Of a DNA stretch of 24,547 nt, positions 16,827 to 24,491 are shown piece by piece. Made by a program: the position numbers and the translations under genes. Origin of the DNA: an uncultured Clostridia bacterium (GTDB taxonomy: Bacteria > Bacillota > Clostridia > TANB77 > CAG-508); assembly GCA_944393275.1 (NCBI GenBank), contig CALXZQ010000004.1, forward strand, positions 1-24,547, written 5' to 3'. Numbering within the stretch: position 1 is the stretch's first letter; each line of letters starts with the position of its first letter. The notes beneath the pieces were generated by a model. The model did not search any database, was not told where the DNA came from, and saw only the letters and a program-made list of their open reading frames with translations.

Positions 16827-18590
16827 ATGGAAGAAACAAATAAAGAAAAAAATTTAAAAGAAATAATAAGAAGTTATATTTTAAATGTAGGAATCTTATT
16901 GTTAGTATTTATAATAATGGATATATTAGTAACAACAATATTTCAGATAATTAATATACCAATGTCTATTGCAAATATTATAGTAGCTACTCTAATAACC
17001 ATTTTAATTTTTTTAGTAATTAATAAAAGAAAGATTAATAAATCGAATATAGCAATCTATTTAATAAGTATAATTGTTACTATACTAATTTTTATATTAG
17101 CTACTTATTGTATAGGAAAAACATTTGATACCTCATGTGATGGAAACTTTTATCATAAAACCGCTATAGGACTTATAAAAGAGGGATGGAATCCTTTATA
17201 TGAAGGTAGTGAAGAATTTTGTGAAAAACTAGACACTGAAATAGAGAACGAAGGTCAATTTTTGTGGATTGATCATTATCCAAAAGTAACATGGAATTTT
17301 GCGGCATCTATATATGCAGTAACTAATAATATAGAATCTGGAAAAGTAATAACTATTTTATTAGCTATTTCACTTGCTTGTCTTACATATTATTATTTGT
17401 CTGATAGACTATTAAAGAAATGGCAAGCTGGATTAATTGCCATTGCAATACCAATTAATCCTATTGTGTTATCTCAATTATTTACTTTTTATGTTGATGG
17501 TATAATGGGATTACTTATATATGGAATTATATTATTTTTAGTAATGATAGCAGATACAAAATTTGATGCTATATCGAGTAGAGTAAAATGGTTTGGATTA
17601 GCTGCCGAGATTACACTTTGTATGAATATTAAATTTACGGGAATTTATTTTGCAGCAATATTCTCGATAGTATTTTATATATTCTGGCTTGTTCAAAGTA
17701 TAAAAGATAACAGATTTAAAGAGGTATTTTTTAAAACAACTATAAATTTTATTATAATAGTAATAGTAGGAATAGGAATTGTAGGAGCTTCTACATATAT
17801 TAAGAATACTATAGAACATAAAAATCCATTATATCCAATTATTGGAAAAGATAAAGTAGATATAATTACTACAATGCAACCAGAATCTTTTGGAGAAAAA
17901 AATAGATTTGTAAAACTTTTTGAATCTATTTTTGCGGTTTCAGAAAATATAACTTATACATCTGGTAATTCTCCAGATTTAAAAATACCTTTTTCTATTA
18001 AGGATGAAGAAATTAATAATTTAGCGATACCAGATACAAGAATAGGTGGATATGGAATATTTTTTAGTGGAATTTTACTAATTTCAATTATTACTTTTAT
18101 TTATTCAATAATAAAAATATTCAAGAACAACAAAAATGTGTTTAAATATATAATAGCAATATTACTTGGAACATTTGTAACAACATTATGTATGGCGGAA
18201 GCATGGTGGGCAAGATATTCTCCGCAATTATATCTAATACCTATATTAGCAATGTTTGGACTATTTTATATTGCAAATGTAAATAAAAGTAAAGCCAAGG
18301 CAATATTAGAAAATGTAATTAGCAGTATAGTTTTTATTATAATGATGATAAATGTATGTGTTTTTGTATACTGGAGAATAGAAGATATAGAAGTAGCAAG
18401 AAATGTAAAATATAGTATGTATAATCTTAAAGAGATGGCAGAAAGTAGAGATGAAATTGAAATTTCATTTAATAATAATAACTATTATGGAATTATATTT
18501 AATTTGAGGGACTATAATGTTAAATATAAATTAACTGATAATAAAGAGTCTAAAGAGAATTATGCATATAACTATCAACTATTATACTAA
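16827..18590 (+). CDS. GT-C type multipass membrane glycosyltransferase
   Basis: 587 residues with about a dozen hydrophobic helices and a short external C-terminal domain (about 520-587). After helix 3 the first external loop has FDTSCDGNFYHKTA at 100-113, with acidic residues D101/D105 where GT-C enzymes place the catalytic aspartate, then DHYPKVTWNFAASIY at 149-163. Later AWWARYSPQLYLIPI matches the pattern of PMT/ArnT-like enzymes. Such proteins transfer a sugar from a polyprenyl phosphate donor outside the membrane. No closer family was recognised. It begins seven bases after the GT2-GT4 gene with GAGGA as ribosome binding site, and precedes the UbiA gene, whose product could supply its donor (inference). 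Confidence 0.72.
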   Translation: MEETNKEKNLKEIIRSYILNVGILLLVFIIMDILVTTIFQIINIPMSIANIIVATLITILIFLVINKRKINKSNIAIYLISIIVTILIFILATYCIGKTFDTSCDGNFYHKTAIGLIKEGWNPLYEGSEEFCEKLDTEIENEGQFLWIDHYPKVTWNFAASIYAVTNNIESGKVITILLAISLACLTYYYLSDRLLKKWQAGLIAIAIPINPIVLSQLFTFYVDGIMGLLIYGIILFLVMIADTKFDAISSRVKWFGLAAEITLCMNIKFTGIYFAAIFSIVFYIFWLVQSIKDNRFKEVFFKTTINFIIIVIVGIGIVGASTYIKNTIEHKNPLYPIIGKDKVDIITTMQPESFGEKNRFVKLFESIFAVSENITYTSGNSPDLKIPFSIKDEEINNLAIPDTRIGGYGIFFSGILLISIITFIYSIIKIFKNNKNVFKYIIAILLGTFVTTLCMAEAWWARYSPQLYLIPILAMFGLFYIANVNKSKAKAILENVISSIVFIIMMINVCVFVYWRIEDIEVARNVKYSMYNLKEMAESRDEIEISFNNNNYYGIIFNLRDYNVKYKLTDNKESKENYAYNYQLLY

Positions 18591-18607
18591 TTGAAGAGGA
18601 ATAAAAA

Positions 18608-19504
18608 ATGAATAAAATAAAAGAATACATAAAACTGATAAGAGTGAAGCATTATTTTAAAAATATATTAATATTCTTGCCATTAATTTTCAGTGGAAAT
18701 ATTTTTAATCTAGAAAAATTAACAGATTGTATAATTGGATTCTTATCATTTGGCTTTGTAGCATCGTTTGTTTATATTATTAATGATTTAAAAGATATAG
18801 AAAATGATAGGAAACATCCTGTAAAAAGAAATAGACCTTTAGCATCGGGTGCTGTTTCTAAGAAGGAAGCAATTATATTAGCTACAATACTAATAGTTAT
18901 AGCAGCTTTACTAAATACAATTATTTTTACAACTGGAAGTATAACAGTACAAAATTTAGCAAAAGCAGCTGTACTACTTAGCTCATATGTTTTACTAAAT
19001 ATAGCATATTCATTTGGATTAAAAAACAAACCTATAATAGATATAGTTATATTAGTTTCAGGGTTTTTAATCAGAGTATTATATGGATCAACTATAACTG
19101 ATATAGAAGTATCTAACTGGTTATATCTAACTATTATATCAGGTTCTTTCTATATGGGACTAGGGAAAAGAAGAAATGAAATAAAAAAACAAGGTGATAA
19201 GTCGAGAGAAGTATTAAAAAGATATAGTAAGGAATTTCTTGATAAAAATATGTATGTTTGTCTAACTTTATCAATTGTTTTTTATGCATTGTGGTGTGTA
19301 GATGCTACTACAATTGAAAGAATGGGAACGAATTTAATGGTATGGACAGTTCCTATTGTCATGATTATACTAATGAAATATAGTCTTGATGTAGAAGGAG
19401 ATTCTTTTGGTGATCCAGTTGATGTATTGTTCAAAGATAAGATATTAATGCTTATAGTGGCGTTGTATGCTATAATAGTTTTTTCAATAATGTATTTACC
19501 ATAA
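18608..19504 (+). CDS. UbiA-family polyprenyl-phosphate phosphoribosyltransferase (DPPR synthase-like)
   Basis: 298 residues, eight to nine membrane helices. The first aspartate-rich site reads INDLKDIENDRKHP (58-71) and continues into PVKRNRPLASG (71-81); the second is YSFGLKNKPIIDIV (134-147) with GFLIR at 152-156. The HPxKxxRPxASG extension is the hallmark separating decaprenyl-phosphate 5-phosphoribosyltransferase (Rv3806c of mycobacteria) from quinone or heme prenyltransferases. Known members join PRPP to polyprenyl phosphate, giving polyprenyl-phosphoryl-5-phosphoribose, the first step to lipid-linked ribofuranose or arabinofuranose. Flanked by GT-C genes, it fits donor supply for an extracellular pentofuranosyl transfer. 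Start ATG follows GAGGA. The DprE1/DprE2 epimerase is not in the window, so the sugar may stay ribose or be epimerised by genes elsewhere. Confidence 0.82.
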   Translation: MNKIKEYIKLIRVKHYFKNILIFLPLIFSGNIFNLEKLTDCIIGFLSFGFVASFVYIINDLKDIENDRKHPVKRNRPLASGAVSKKEAIILATILIVIAALLNTIIFTTGSITVQNLAKAAVLLSSYVLLNIAYSFGLKNKPIIDIVILVSGFLIRVLYGSTITDIEVSNWLYLTIISGSFYMGLGKRRNEIKKQGDKSREVLKRYSKEFLDKNMYVCLTLSIVFYALWCVDATTIERMGTNLMVWTVPIVMIILMKYSLDVEGDSFGDPVDVLFKDKILMLIVALYAIIVFSIMYLP

Positions 19505-19523
19505 AATAATAATATTATTTTAT
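19501..19523 (+). terminator. A/T-only hairpin at the end of the UbiA gene
   Basis: ATAAAATAAT (19501-19510) and ATTATTTTAT (19514-19523) are perfect complements around a 3-base loop. The stem has no G-C pairs and no T run follows, so it is at most a weak terminator or an mRNA 3' end stabiliser. Confidence 0.25.
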
Positions 19524-19541
19524 GTAGAAGAGGAATAAGAC

Positions 19542-19586
19542 ATGAAAATTGTTTTTTATGAGATATATAGTTGGATAGTACTATAG
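19542..19586 (+). pseudogene. Possible remnant start of a lost operon gene
   Basis: AGAGG sits 8 bases before an ATG that opens a 14-residue peptide, MKIVFYEIYSWIVL, then TAG. Spacing to the upstream gene (37 bases) is what a normal next gene would have. In another frame after the stop a hydrophobic-basic stretch (FLLILYKKNFKLLKYFLI) follows. The product is not recognisable; it may equally be a short leader peptide or chance. Confidence 0.25.
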
Positions 19587-19703
19587 ATTCTTACTTATAT
19601 TGTATAAAAAGAATTTTAAATTGTTAAAATATTTTCTTATTTAAATATGAAATAGGATTAATTAATAAAAATTTCAGTATTACAAAAGTTTTTTCAAAGT
19701 ATA

Positions 19704-19709
19704 TATAAT
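19704..19709 (+). promoter_or_regulatory. Candidate -10 box upstream of the second GT-C gene
   Basis: A perfect TATAAT in the gap. The best upstream hexamers (TACAAA at 17 bases, ATTACA at 19) are poor -35 boxes. If used, transcription starts near 19716 and leaves a leader of about 118 bases. Confidence 0.35.
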
Positions 19710-19833
19710 AGGAGTTTTTAAATTAATTGATTCTAAAGTAAAAATGAAAAAATTGAAGGGGAATTACCATAGTGAAGATGTAGTAAAAGATTAAGGATAC
19801 ATGTAGATAGAAAATGGAGGAAGAAATCAAAAA

Positions 19834-21366
19834 ATGGAACAAAAACTAGAAAATGAAAAAGTTTGGAGAAGATATAAAAAAATTGATTTGGCATTAATTA
19901 TATGTTCATATTTGATGTTGGCCATACCTATAGCTATGCTATTAATGTTTTGGTTTAAATGGTATGTGTCAATACCTTGCACTATATGTTTAGCAGGAGC
20001 ATTAGTTTTAGTAATAAAAAAGACCAAATATAAGTCTATAGAAGAATATAAAAACATATTTAACTGTAAGAAAATAACAATTATGGTGTTATGTATTTTA
20101 GGCTTAAACATATTATCAGGAGCAGGAGGGCTATTTTATCAAAATTGGGATTACAAAGGAAGAAATGCTATATTACATGACCTTATCGATTATGATTGGC
20201 CTGTAAAATATGATTATTCAGAAAAGGAATATGAAGCAAATAGGATAGGAGCTGAAAAAGGCTTTCTTAGTTACTATTTTGCATATTGGCTACCTGGAGC
20301 AGCCATTGGGAAGTCATTAGGATTTACTGCAGCCAATATATTTTTACTATTATGGCAGATTTGGGGAACAACACTATTTTTCTATTTGTTATTTAGAAAG
20401 CTAAATAAAATAAAGATAAAATATTTTTTAATATTTATATGTTTTGGAGGACTAGATATTGTTACTAGATTTATAGTTAACAAATGGTTAGGAGAAAGCG
20501 TACTACTACTTGGATCTTCTCATATAGATACAGCAAATGGAATGTTTTGTATGTCGACATTTGTAACACAATTATTTTGGGTATTTAACCAATCATTACC
20601 TGCTTGGATTGTTACAATGCTATTGGTAAATGATAAATCATATAAGAATTTAGGAGTATTTGTCGCATTATTATTACCATTTTCACCATTCCCTTGTCTA
20701 GGACTCATATTGGTATGTATTTTGGTTATAATATTTGGATTTAATTTTAATAGTTTGATAAACGTGGGTAGAATTAAAAAATTATTTTCTATTCAAAATA
20801 TCATAGGAGTAATTTCTGTAATTCCTATAGGTTTATTGTTCTTACAGAACTCTAGTGAGAAAGGGTCAGTTTTTATAAGAGCCTATAATAATGGAAATTT
20901 AACACATATACTTATTGGATATTTGCTATTCTTAATTTTAGAATTTGGAATATATAGTATTATAATTACTAAGGAAAATAGAAAGAGAGTGTTATCATAT
21001 TTTATTATCCTAGCAATACTTCCTACTTTTTACTTAGGTGGAGGATTAGATTTAGGAAATAGAGCTACAATACCAATATTAATATTATTATATATTGAAG
21101 TACTAAAGTTTGTTGATAATAAAAATACTACAAAGAGAAGATTGATAATATTATATGTCATTTTATCAATAGCATTTTTAACAAACTTCAATGAGTTTTA
21201 CAGAAGCATCACAAATACAATTGATAATTGGAAGAATCATAGGTTTATTACATATAATGATTCCTACACAACGTTTGGACAATTTGAGAACAAAGAGTGT
21301 GATATATTTATAAAAAACTTTATAGCACCAGATAAAAATAATTATTTCAAGAAAATATTGAAATAA
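19834..21366 (+). CDS. Multipass membrane protein, probable GT-C glycosyltransferase
   Basis: 510 residues with about eleven hydrophobic helices. The first large external loop carries QNWDYKGRNAILHDLI (103-118) followed by DYDWPVKY (119-126), then GFLSYYFAYWLPGAAIGK (143-160). This W-D-x-x-x-R-N-x-x-x-x-D-L-I...W-P-V pattern in the first loop suits the catalytic region of a GT-C enzyme, and I recall it from uncharacterised actinobacterial and archaeal membrane proteins. No named family is certain. The C-terminal 60 residues are polar. The ATG has GGAGG 13 bases upstream; a nearer ATG at 19814 is out of frame. Followed 16 bases later by a GtrB-like gene, a usual partner that makes polyprenyl-phosphate sugar for GT-C enzymes. 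Confidence 0.68.
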   Translation: MEQKLENEKVWRRYKKIDLALIICSYLMLAIPIAMLLMFWFKWYVSIPCTICLAGALVLVIKKTKYKSIEEYKNIFNCKKITIMVLCILGLNILSGAGGLFYQNWDYKGRNAILHDLIDYDWPVKYDYSEKEYEANRIGAEKGFLSYYFAYWLPGAAIGKSLGFTAANIFLLLWQIWGTTLFFYLLFRKLNKIKIKYFLIFICFGGLDIVTRFIVNKWLGESVLLLGSSHIDTANGMFCMSTFVTQLFWVFNQSLPAWIVTMLLVNDKSYKNLGVFVALLLPFSPFPCLGLILVCILVIIFGFNFNSLINVGRIKKLFSIQNIIGVISVIPIGLLFLQNSSEKGSVFIRAYNNGNLTHILIGYLLFLILEFGIYSIIITKENRKRVLSYFIILAILPTFYLGGGLDLGNRATIPILILLYIEVLKFVDNKNTTKRRLIILYVILSIAFLTNFNEFYRSITNTIDNWKNHRFITYNDSYTTFGQFENKECDIFIKNFIAPDKNNYFKKILK

Positions 21367-21382
21367 AAAAGGAGGAATAGTC

Positions 21383-22324
21383 GTGAAAAAGGTTTCAGTT
21401 GTTATACCTATGTATTATGAAGAACAAGTTGCAGAAACTTGTTACAAAAAAGTTAAGGAAGTATTAGAAAACCTAAGAGAAGAGTATGAGTATGAAATTA
21501 TTTTTATAAATGATGGTTCAAAAGATAAAACTTTTGCTATATTAGAAAATATAGCAAAAGAAAATGAAAGGGTGAAGATAATATCATTTTCAAGAAATTT
21601 TGGACATCAAGCAGCAGTAACAGCTGGACTCAAATATGTAACAGGTGATGCAATAGTTATAATAGATGCAGATTTACAAGATCCACCAGAGCTTATTCCA
21701 GATATGCTTAAATATTGGGAACAAGGTTATGAAGTAATATATGGAAAAAGAAAGAAAAGAGATGGAGAATCAGCATTTAAATTATTAACTGCAAAAGTAT
21801 TCTATAATACTTTAAATGCTCTGTCAGATGTTGATATACCAAAAGATACTGGAGACTTTAGATTAGTAGACAGAAAAGTTATAGATGTTATAAATTCACT
21901 TCCAGAGCATAATAAATTTTTAAGAGGTTTATTTAGTTGGGTTGGATTTAATCAATATGCATATGAGTATGAAAGAAAAGAGCGATTTGCAGGTAAAACT
22001 AAGTATCCACTAAAAAAGATGCTAAAACTAGCATCTGATGGAATTATTAGTTTTTCAACAAAACCATTAAAAATTGTTGGAGGATTAGGAATATTATCAA
22101 TAGTAATATCTATATTAATTCTAATATATTCTTTATTATCATTTATCTTTAAATGGAATAATATAACACCTGGTTGGACATCTTCAATGGTTGTTATGAC
22201 ATTCCTAGGAGGAATGATATTAGTTTCATTATGGATGATAGGTGAGTATATTGCAAGAATATATGATGAATGCAAAGGAAGACCACAATATATTATAAGC
22301 AAAACAATAAATATAGAAGAATAA
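21383..22324 (+). CDS. GtrB-like polyprenyl-phosphate glycosyltransferase
   Basis: 313-residue GT2 enzyme that moves a hexose from a nucleotide sugar to polyprenyl phosphate. Motifs: VVIPMYYEEQVAE near the start, INDGS at 42-46, DADLQDPPE at 95-103, DTGDFRLV at 155-162, and the interface region RFAGKTKYPLKKM (201-213) leading to two C-terminal helices (about 229-257 and 266-290). This is the GtrB/dolichol-phosphate-mannose-synthase layout. Start is GTG with GGAGG seven bases upstream. The product should be flipped (perhaps by the GtrA domain encoded at 23444-24418) and used by a GT-C protein. Which sugar is carried cannot be read. Confidence 0.9.
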   Translation: MKKVSVVIPMYYEEQVAETCYKKVKEVLENLREEYEYEIIFINDGSKDKTFAILENIAKENERVKIISFSRNFGHQAAVTAGLKYVTGDAIVIIDADLQDPPELIPDMLKYWEQGYEVIYGKRKKRDGESAFKLLTAKVFYNTLNALSDVDIPKDTGDFRLVDRKVIDVINSLPEHNKFLRGLFSWVGFNQYAYEYERKERFAGKTKYPLKKMLKLASDGIISFSTKPLKIVGGLGILSIVISILILIYSLLSFIFKWNNITPGWTSSMVVMTFLGGMILVSLWMIGEYIARIYDECKGRPQYIISKTINIEE

Positions 22325-22432
22325 AGCTACTTAAGTATATTAGATGAAATAAAGATAATATAGCACTTAAAATGAATTATAGTAAATCTAACCAAGATTT
22401 TCACAATATTAAAATTAAAAAGGAAAATAAAT

Positions 22433-23383
22433 ATGAAGAAAGTTAGTATAATAATACCAGCATATAATGAAGAAGATTCATTAAACTTACTTTATGAAAG
22501 ATTAAAAAAATTGATGGATAATAATTCTAATTATGAATTTGAAATATTATTTATTAATGATGGAAGTAAAGATAAGACATTAGAAATAATAAAAGAATTG
22601 AGAAAGAAAGATAAAAGGATATGCTATGTGGACTTCTCTAGAAATTTTGGGAAAGAAGTTGCAATGATTGCAGGGTTAGATTATGCCACAGGAGATTGTG
22701 CAATATTTATGGATGCAGATTTACAGGATCCGCCAGAATTAGTTCCGGAATTATTGAAATATTGGGAAGAAGGATATGATGATGTTTATGCAAGAAGAAC
22801 TAGTAGAAAAGGCGAAACATTTCTTAAGAAGTTTACTTCAAAGATGTACTATAAAGTATTACAAAAATTGACAAATGTAGAAATACAAAAAGATACCGGA
22901 GACTTTAGATTATTAGATAAAAGGTGTATAAATGCTTTAAGAAAAATGAGAGAAACACAAAGATGTTCAAAAAGTATGTTTAGTTGGATAGGATATAAAA
23001 AGAAAGAAGTGCCATTTGTAAGAGATCCACGAATTGCAGGACAAACCAAATGGAATTATAAAAAACTTATTGATTTAGCAATAGATGGCATAACATCTTT
23101 TACAACATCACCACTTAGAATATCCACATACATTAGTATTCCTACATTTTTGGCATTAATAATATATTTTATATATGTTGTTATTAAAAGTTTTGTAATC
23201 AATATGCCTATACAGGCTTATCAAGCAATTATATTATTAGTATTATTTTTCTCAGGAATACAAATACTACTATTTGGAATTGTAGGAGAATATTTAGGAA
23301 GAATATTTAATGAAACTAAAAATAGGCCGCTATACTTAGTAAATGAATATAATGGCGAAAGAGAAAATAATGATATAAAATAA
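22433..23383 (+). CDS. Second GtrB-like polyprenyl-phosphate glycosyltransferase
   Basis: 316 residues, same design as the previous gene: IIIPAYNEEDSLNLL, INDGS at 41-45, DADLQDPPE at 94-102, DTGDFRLL at 154-161, RIAGQTKWNYKKLIDLA (200-216), two C-terminal helices (about 231-252 and 263-286) and EYLGRIF after them. The two proteins share these blocks but differ in between, so they are paralogues, not recent copies, and probably load different sugars or serve different acceptors. It is separated from its neighbour by 108 bases, which hold the 10-base palindrome TACTTAAGTA (22328-22337) but no clear promoter. ATG is preceded by AAGGA. Last gene of the plus-strand locus. Confidence 0.9.
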   Translation: MKKVSIIIPAYNEEDSLNLLYERLKKLMDNNSNYEFEILFINDGSKDKTLEIIKELRKKDKRICYVDFSRNFGKEVAMIAGLDYATGDCAIFMDADLQDPPELVPELLKYWEEGYDDVYARRTSRKGETFLKKFTSKMYYKVLQKLTNVEIQKDTGDFRLLDKRCINALRKMRETQRCSKSMFSWIGYKKKEVPFVRDPRIAGQTKWNYKKLIDLAIDGITSFTTSPLRISTYISIPTFLALIIYFIYVVIKSFVINMPIQAYQAIILLVLFFSGIQILLFGIVGEYLGRIFNETKNRPLYLVNEYNGERENNDIK

Positions 23384-23431
23384 AAGATGTAACAAAAGGT
23401 GGGCTTTTAAATACCCAAAGTTACATCTTTT
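23382..23431. terminator. Bidirectional terminator between the converging operon and HAD-GtrA gene
   Basis: Perfect 12-bp stem AAAAGATGTAAC (23382-23393) with GTTACATCTTTT (23420-23431), plus an inner TGGG/CCCA stem (23400-23403, 23414-23417). Its left arm begins inside the stop codon of the last GtrB gene. T runs are present on both strands, so it can end both transcripts. A second hairpin, AATCTATTT/AAATAGATT (23434-23454), lies next to it. Confidence 0.88.
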
Positions 23432-23443
23432 CTAATCTATTTT

Positions 23444-24418
23444 TTAAATAGATTTCTTCTTTTTAAATGCAAAAATATTCATAAGTAAAAATGTTACAGG
23501 TAAACCTATTATAGCTGCCAAAGCATAAGCAATTAATTTATTCCAATTTAGTGTATTATAAACAATAAACACTATAATGTTTTGAATAATAAAATTTGGA
23601 ATATAAGAAATACAAAATTTTATGTATTTGTTAAATTCCAGTTTTTCTTTAAAAGTAATAAAACTATTAAGCAAGTAAGATACTGTTAAACTAGTAATGT
23701 ACCCAACAACAAAAGCTAGATTAGCATTACTTATTATTAAAGAATATAGGTAAGAAAATAATATACCATTAAAAGTATTTATACAACCAACAAATATAAA
23801 CAAAATGAAACTCTTAGATAAAAACATTTTTTTTAGTTTGTCAAGAGTAGAAGGTTTGTATTCATTCCATTTTATAATCTGTTCCTTATGTACGATATAA
23901 GATTCTTTAGCAATAGAAGCTAATGGTTTATCGGATAAAGAATCTGAATAAAATTTATCTATTTGTTGATTTGGATATATTTTATGGAACCTTTTAACTT
24001 TCTCTTCACCGTGGCAATTAATACCGGTATATTTACCTGTGTGTTTATCAACTTTAGAAGCAATAAGAGAATTTATGCCTAATTTAGAACAGATTGGTTG
24101 CAATAAAAACTCAGGTGAAGCAGAGATTACCACATCACTAGAATTCTTTTGATTCTTATAAAAAAGTTTAATTTTTTTTTGGTTAATGTTCCAAAAATTA
24201 TTTATATCATTATCTACATCCTTTAATTTATTTAGAAACGTATAAAAATGTTCTTTAAATTGAGTTTTTTTGTACTTTCCAAACATGTATAAGATAACAT
24301 ATACTAATTGCATTGGTATATAAAATAATAGATATGGATGTTTTCTTAAACAGAATAGATAAAAATCTAATGTAGAATCTCCATCATAAATTGTTTTATC
24401 AAAATCATAAACATTCAT
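23444..24418 (-). CDS. HAD-IB phosphatase fused to GtrA-like flippase domain
   Basis: 324 residues. Residues 1-180 are a HAD superfamily IB phosphatase: YDFDKT at 4-9 (nucleophile D5, general acid D7), SASPE at 99-103 (motif II), K140 in GEEKVKRF (motif III), and YSDSLSD at 157-163 (motif IV). The cap region has a hydrophobic run (about 29-47) that could touch the membrane. Residues 203-319 are a GtrA domain with four helices and the NSFITFKEK motif at 251-259. GtrA proteins are thought to flip polyprenyl-phosphate sugars. The natural reading is dephosphorylation of a lipid-linked sugar phosphate followed by flipping. The UbiA product made in this locus, polyprenyl-phosphoryl-5-phosphoribose, is just such a substrate (inference). 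The start ATG follows GGAGG at seven bases; upstream in-frame starts lack a binding site. Confidence 0.85.
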   Translation of the reverse strand: MNVYDFDKTIYDGDSTLDFYLFCLRKHPYLLFYIPMQLVYVILYMFGKYKKTQFKEHFYTFLNKLKDVDNDINNFWNINQKKIKLFYKNQKNSSDVVISASPEFLLQPICSKLGINSLIASKVDKHTGKYTGINCHGEEKVKRFHKIYPNQQIDKFYSDSLSDKPLASIAKESYIVHKEQIIKWNEYKPSTLDKLKKMFLSKSFILFIFVGCINTFNGILFSYLYSLIISNANLAFVVGYITSLTVSYLLNSFITFKEKLEFNKYIKFCISYIPNFIIQNIIVFIVYNTLNWNKLIAYALAAIIGLPVTFLLMNIFAFKKKKSI

Positions 24419-24440
24419 TTTAAGTCCTCCAATGAAATAA

Positions 24441-24469
24441 AGTGTAACATATAAGAAAATATAATTCAA
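24441..24469 (-). promoter_or_regulatory. Promoter of the HAD-GtrA gene
   Basis: Minus strand: TTGAAT (24469-24464), 17 bases, TACACT (24446-24441) with the TG extension just before it. Transcription would start near 24434, so the leader is only about 16 bases and contains the GGAGG site. Confidence 0.6.
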
Positions 24470-24491
24470 GTCTAAAATATTTACATTTTAC

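Larger units (their letters stand above)
19505..19833 (+). other. 329-bp gap without a complete gene
   Basis: The only long gap in an otherwise tightly packed operon. It holds the A/T hairpin, a 14-codon reading frame with a good ribosome binding site (19542-19586), a -10-like TATAAT at 19704-19709, and a 16-codon frame at 19744-19794 without a ribosome binding site. All three plus-strand frames are broken by frequent stops. It looks like the leftover of a deleted or decayed gene, or a long leader of the next gene; I recognise no riboswitch. Confidence 0.6.

Noticed and set aside
16426..16839. A 137-codon minus-strand open frame over the end of the GT2-GT4 gene
   Set aside because: Antisense shadow: phenylalanine/serine-rich and overlapping two confident plus-strand genes.
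19505..19833. A riboswitch or T-box in the large gap
   Set aside because: No T-box-like conserved core, no G-C-rich stems and no terminator/antiterminator pair were found; only the A/T hairpin and a -10-like box.
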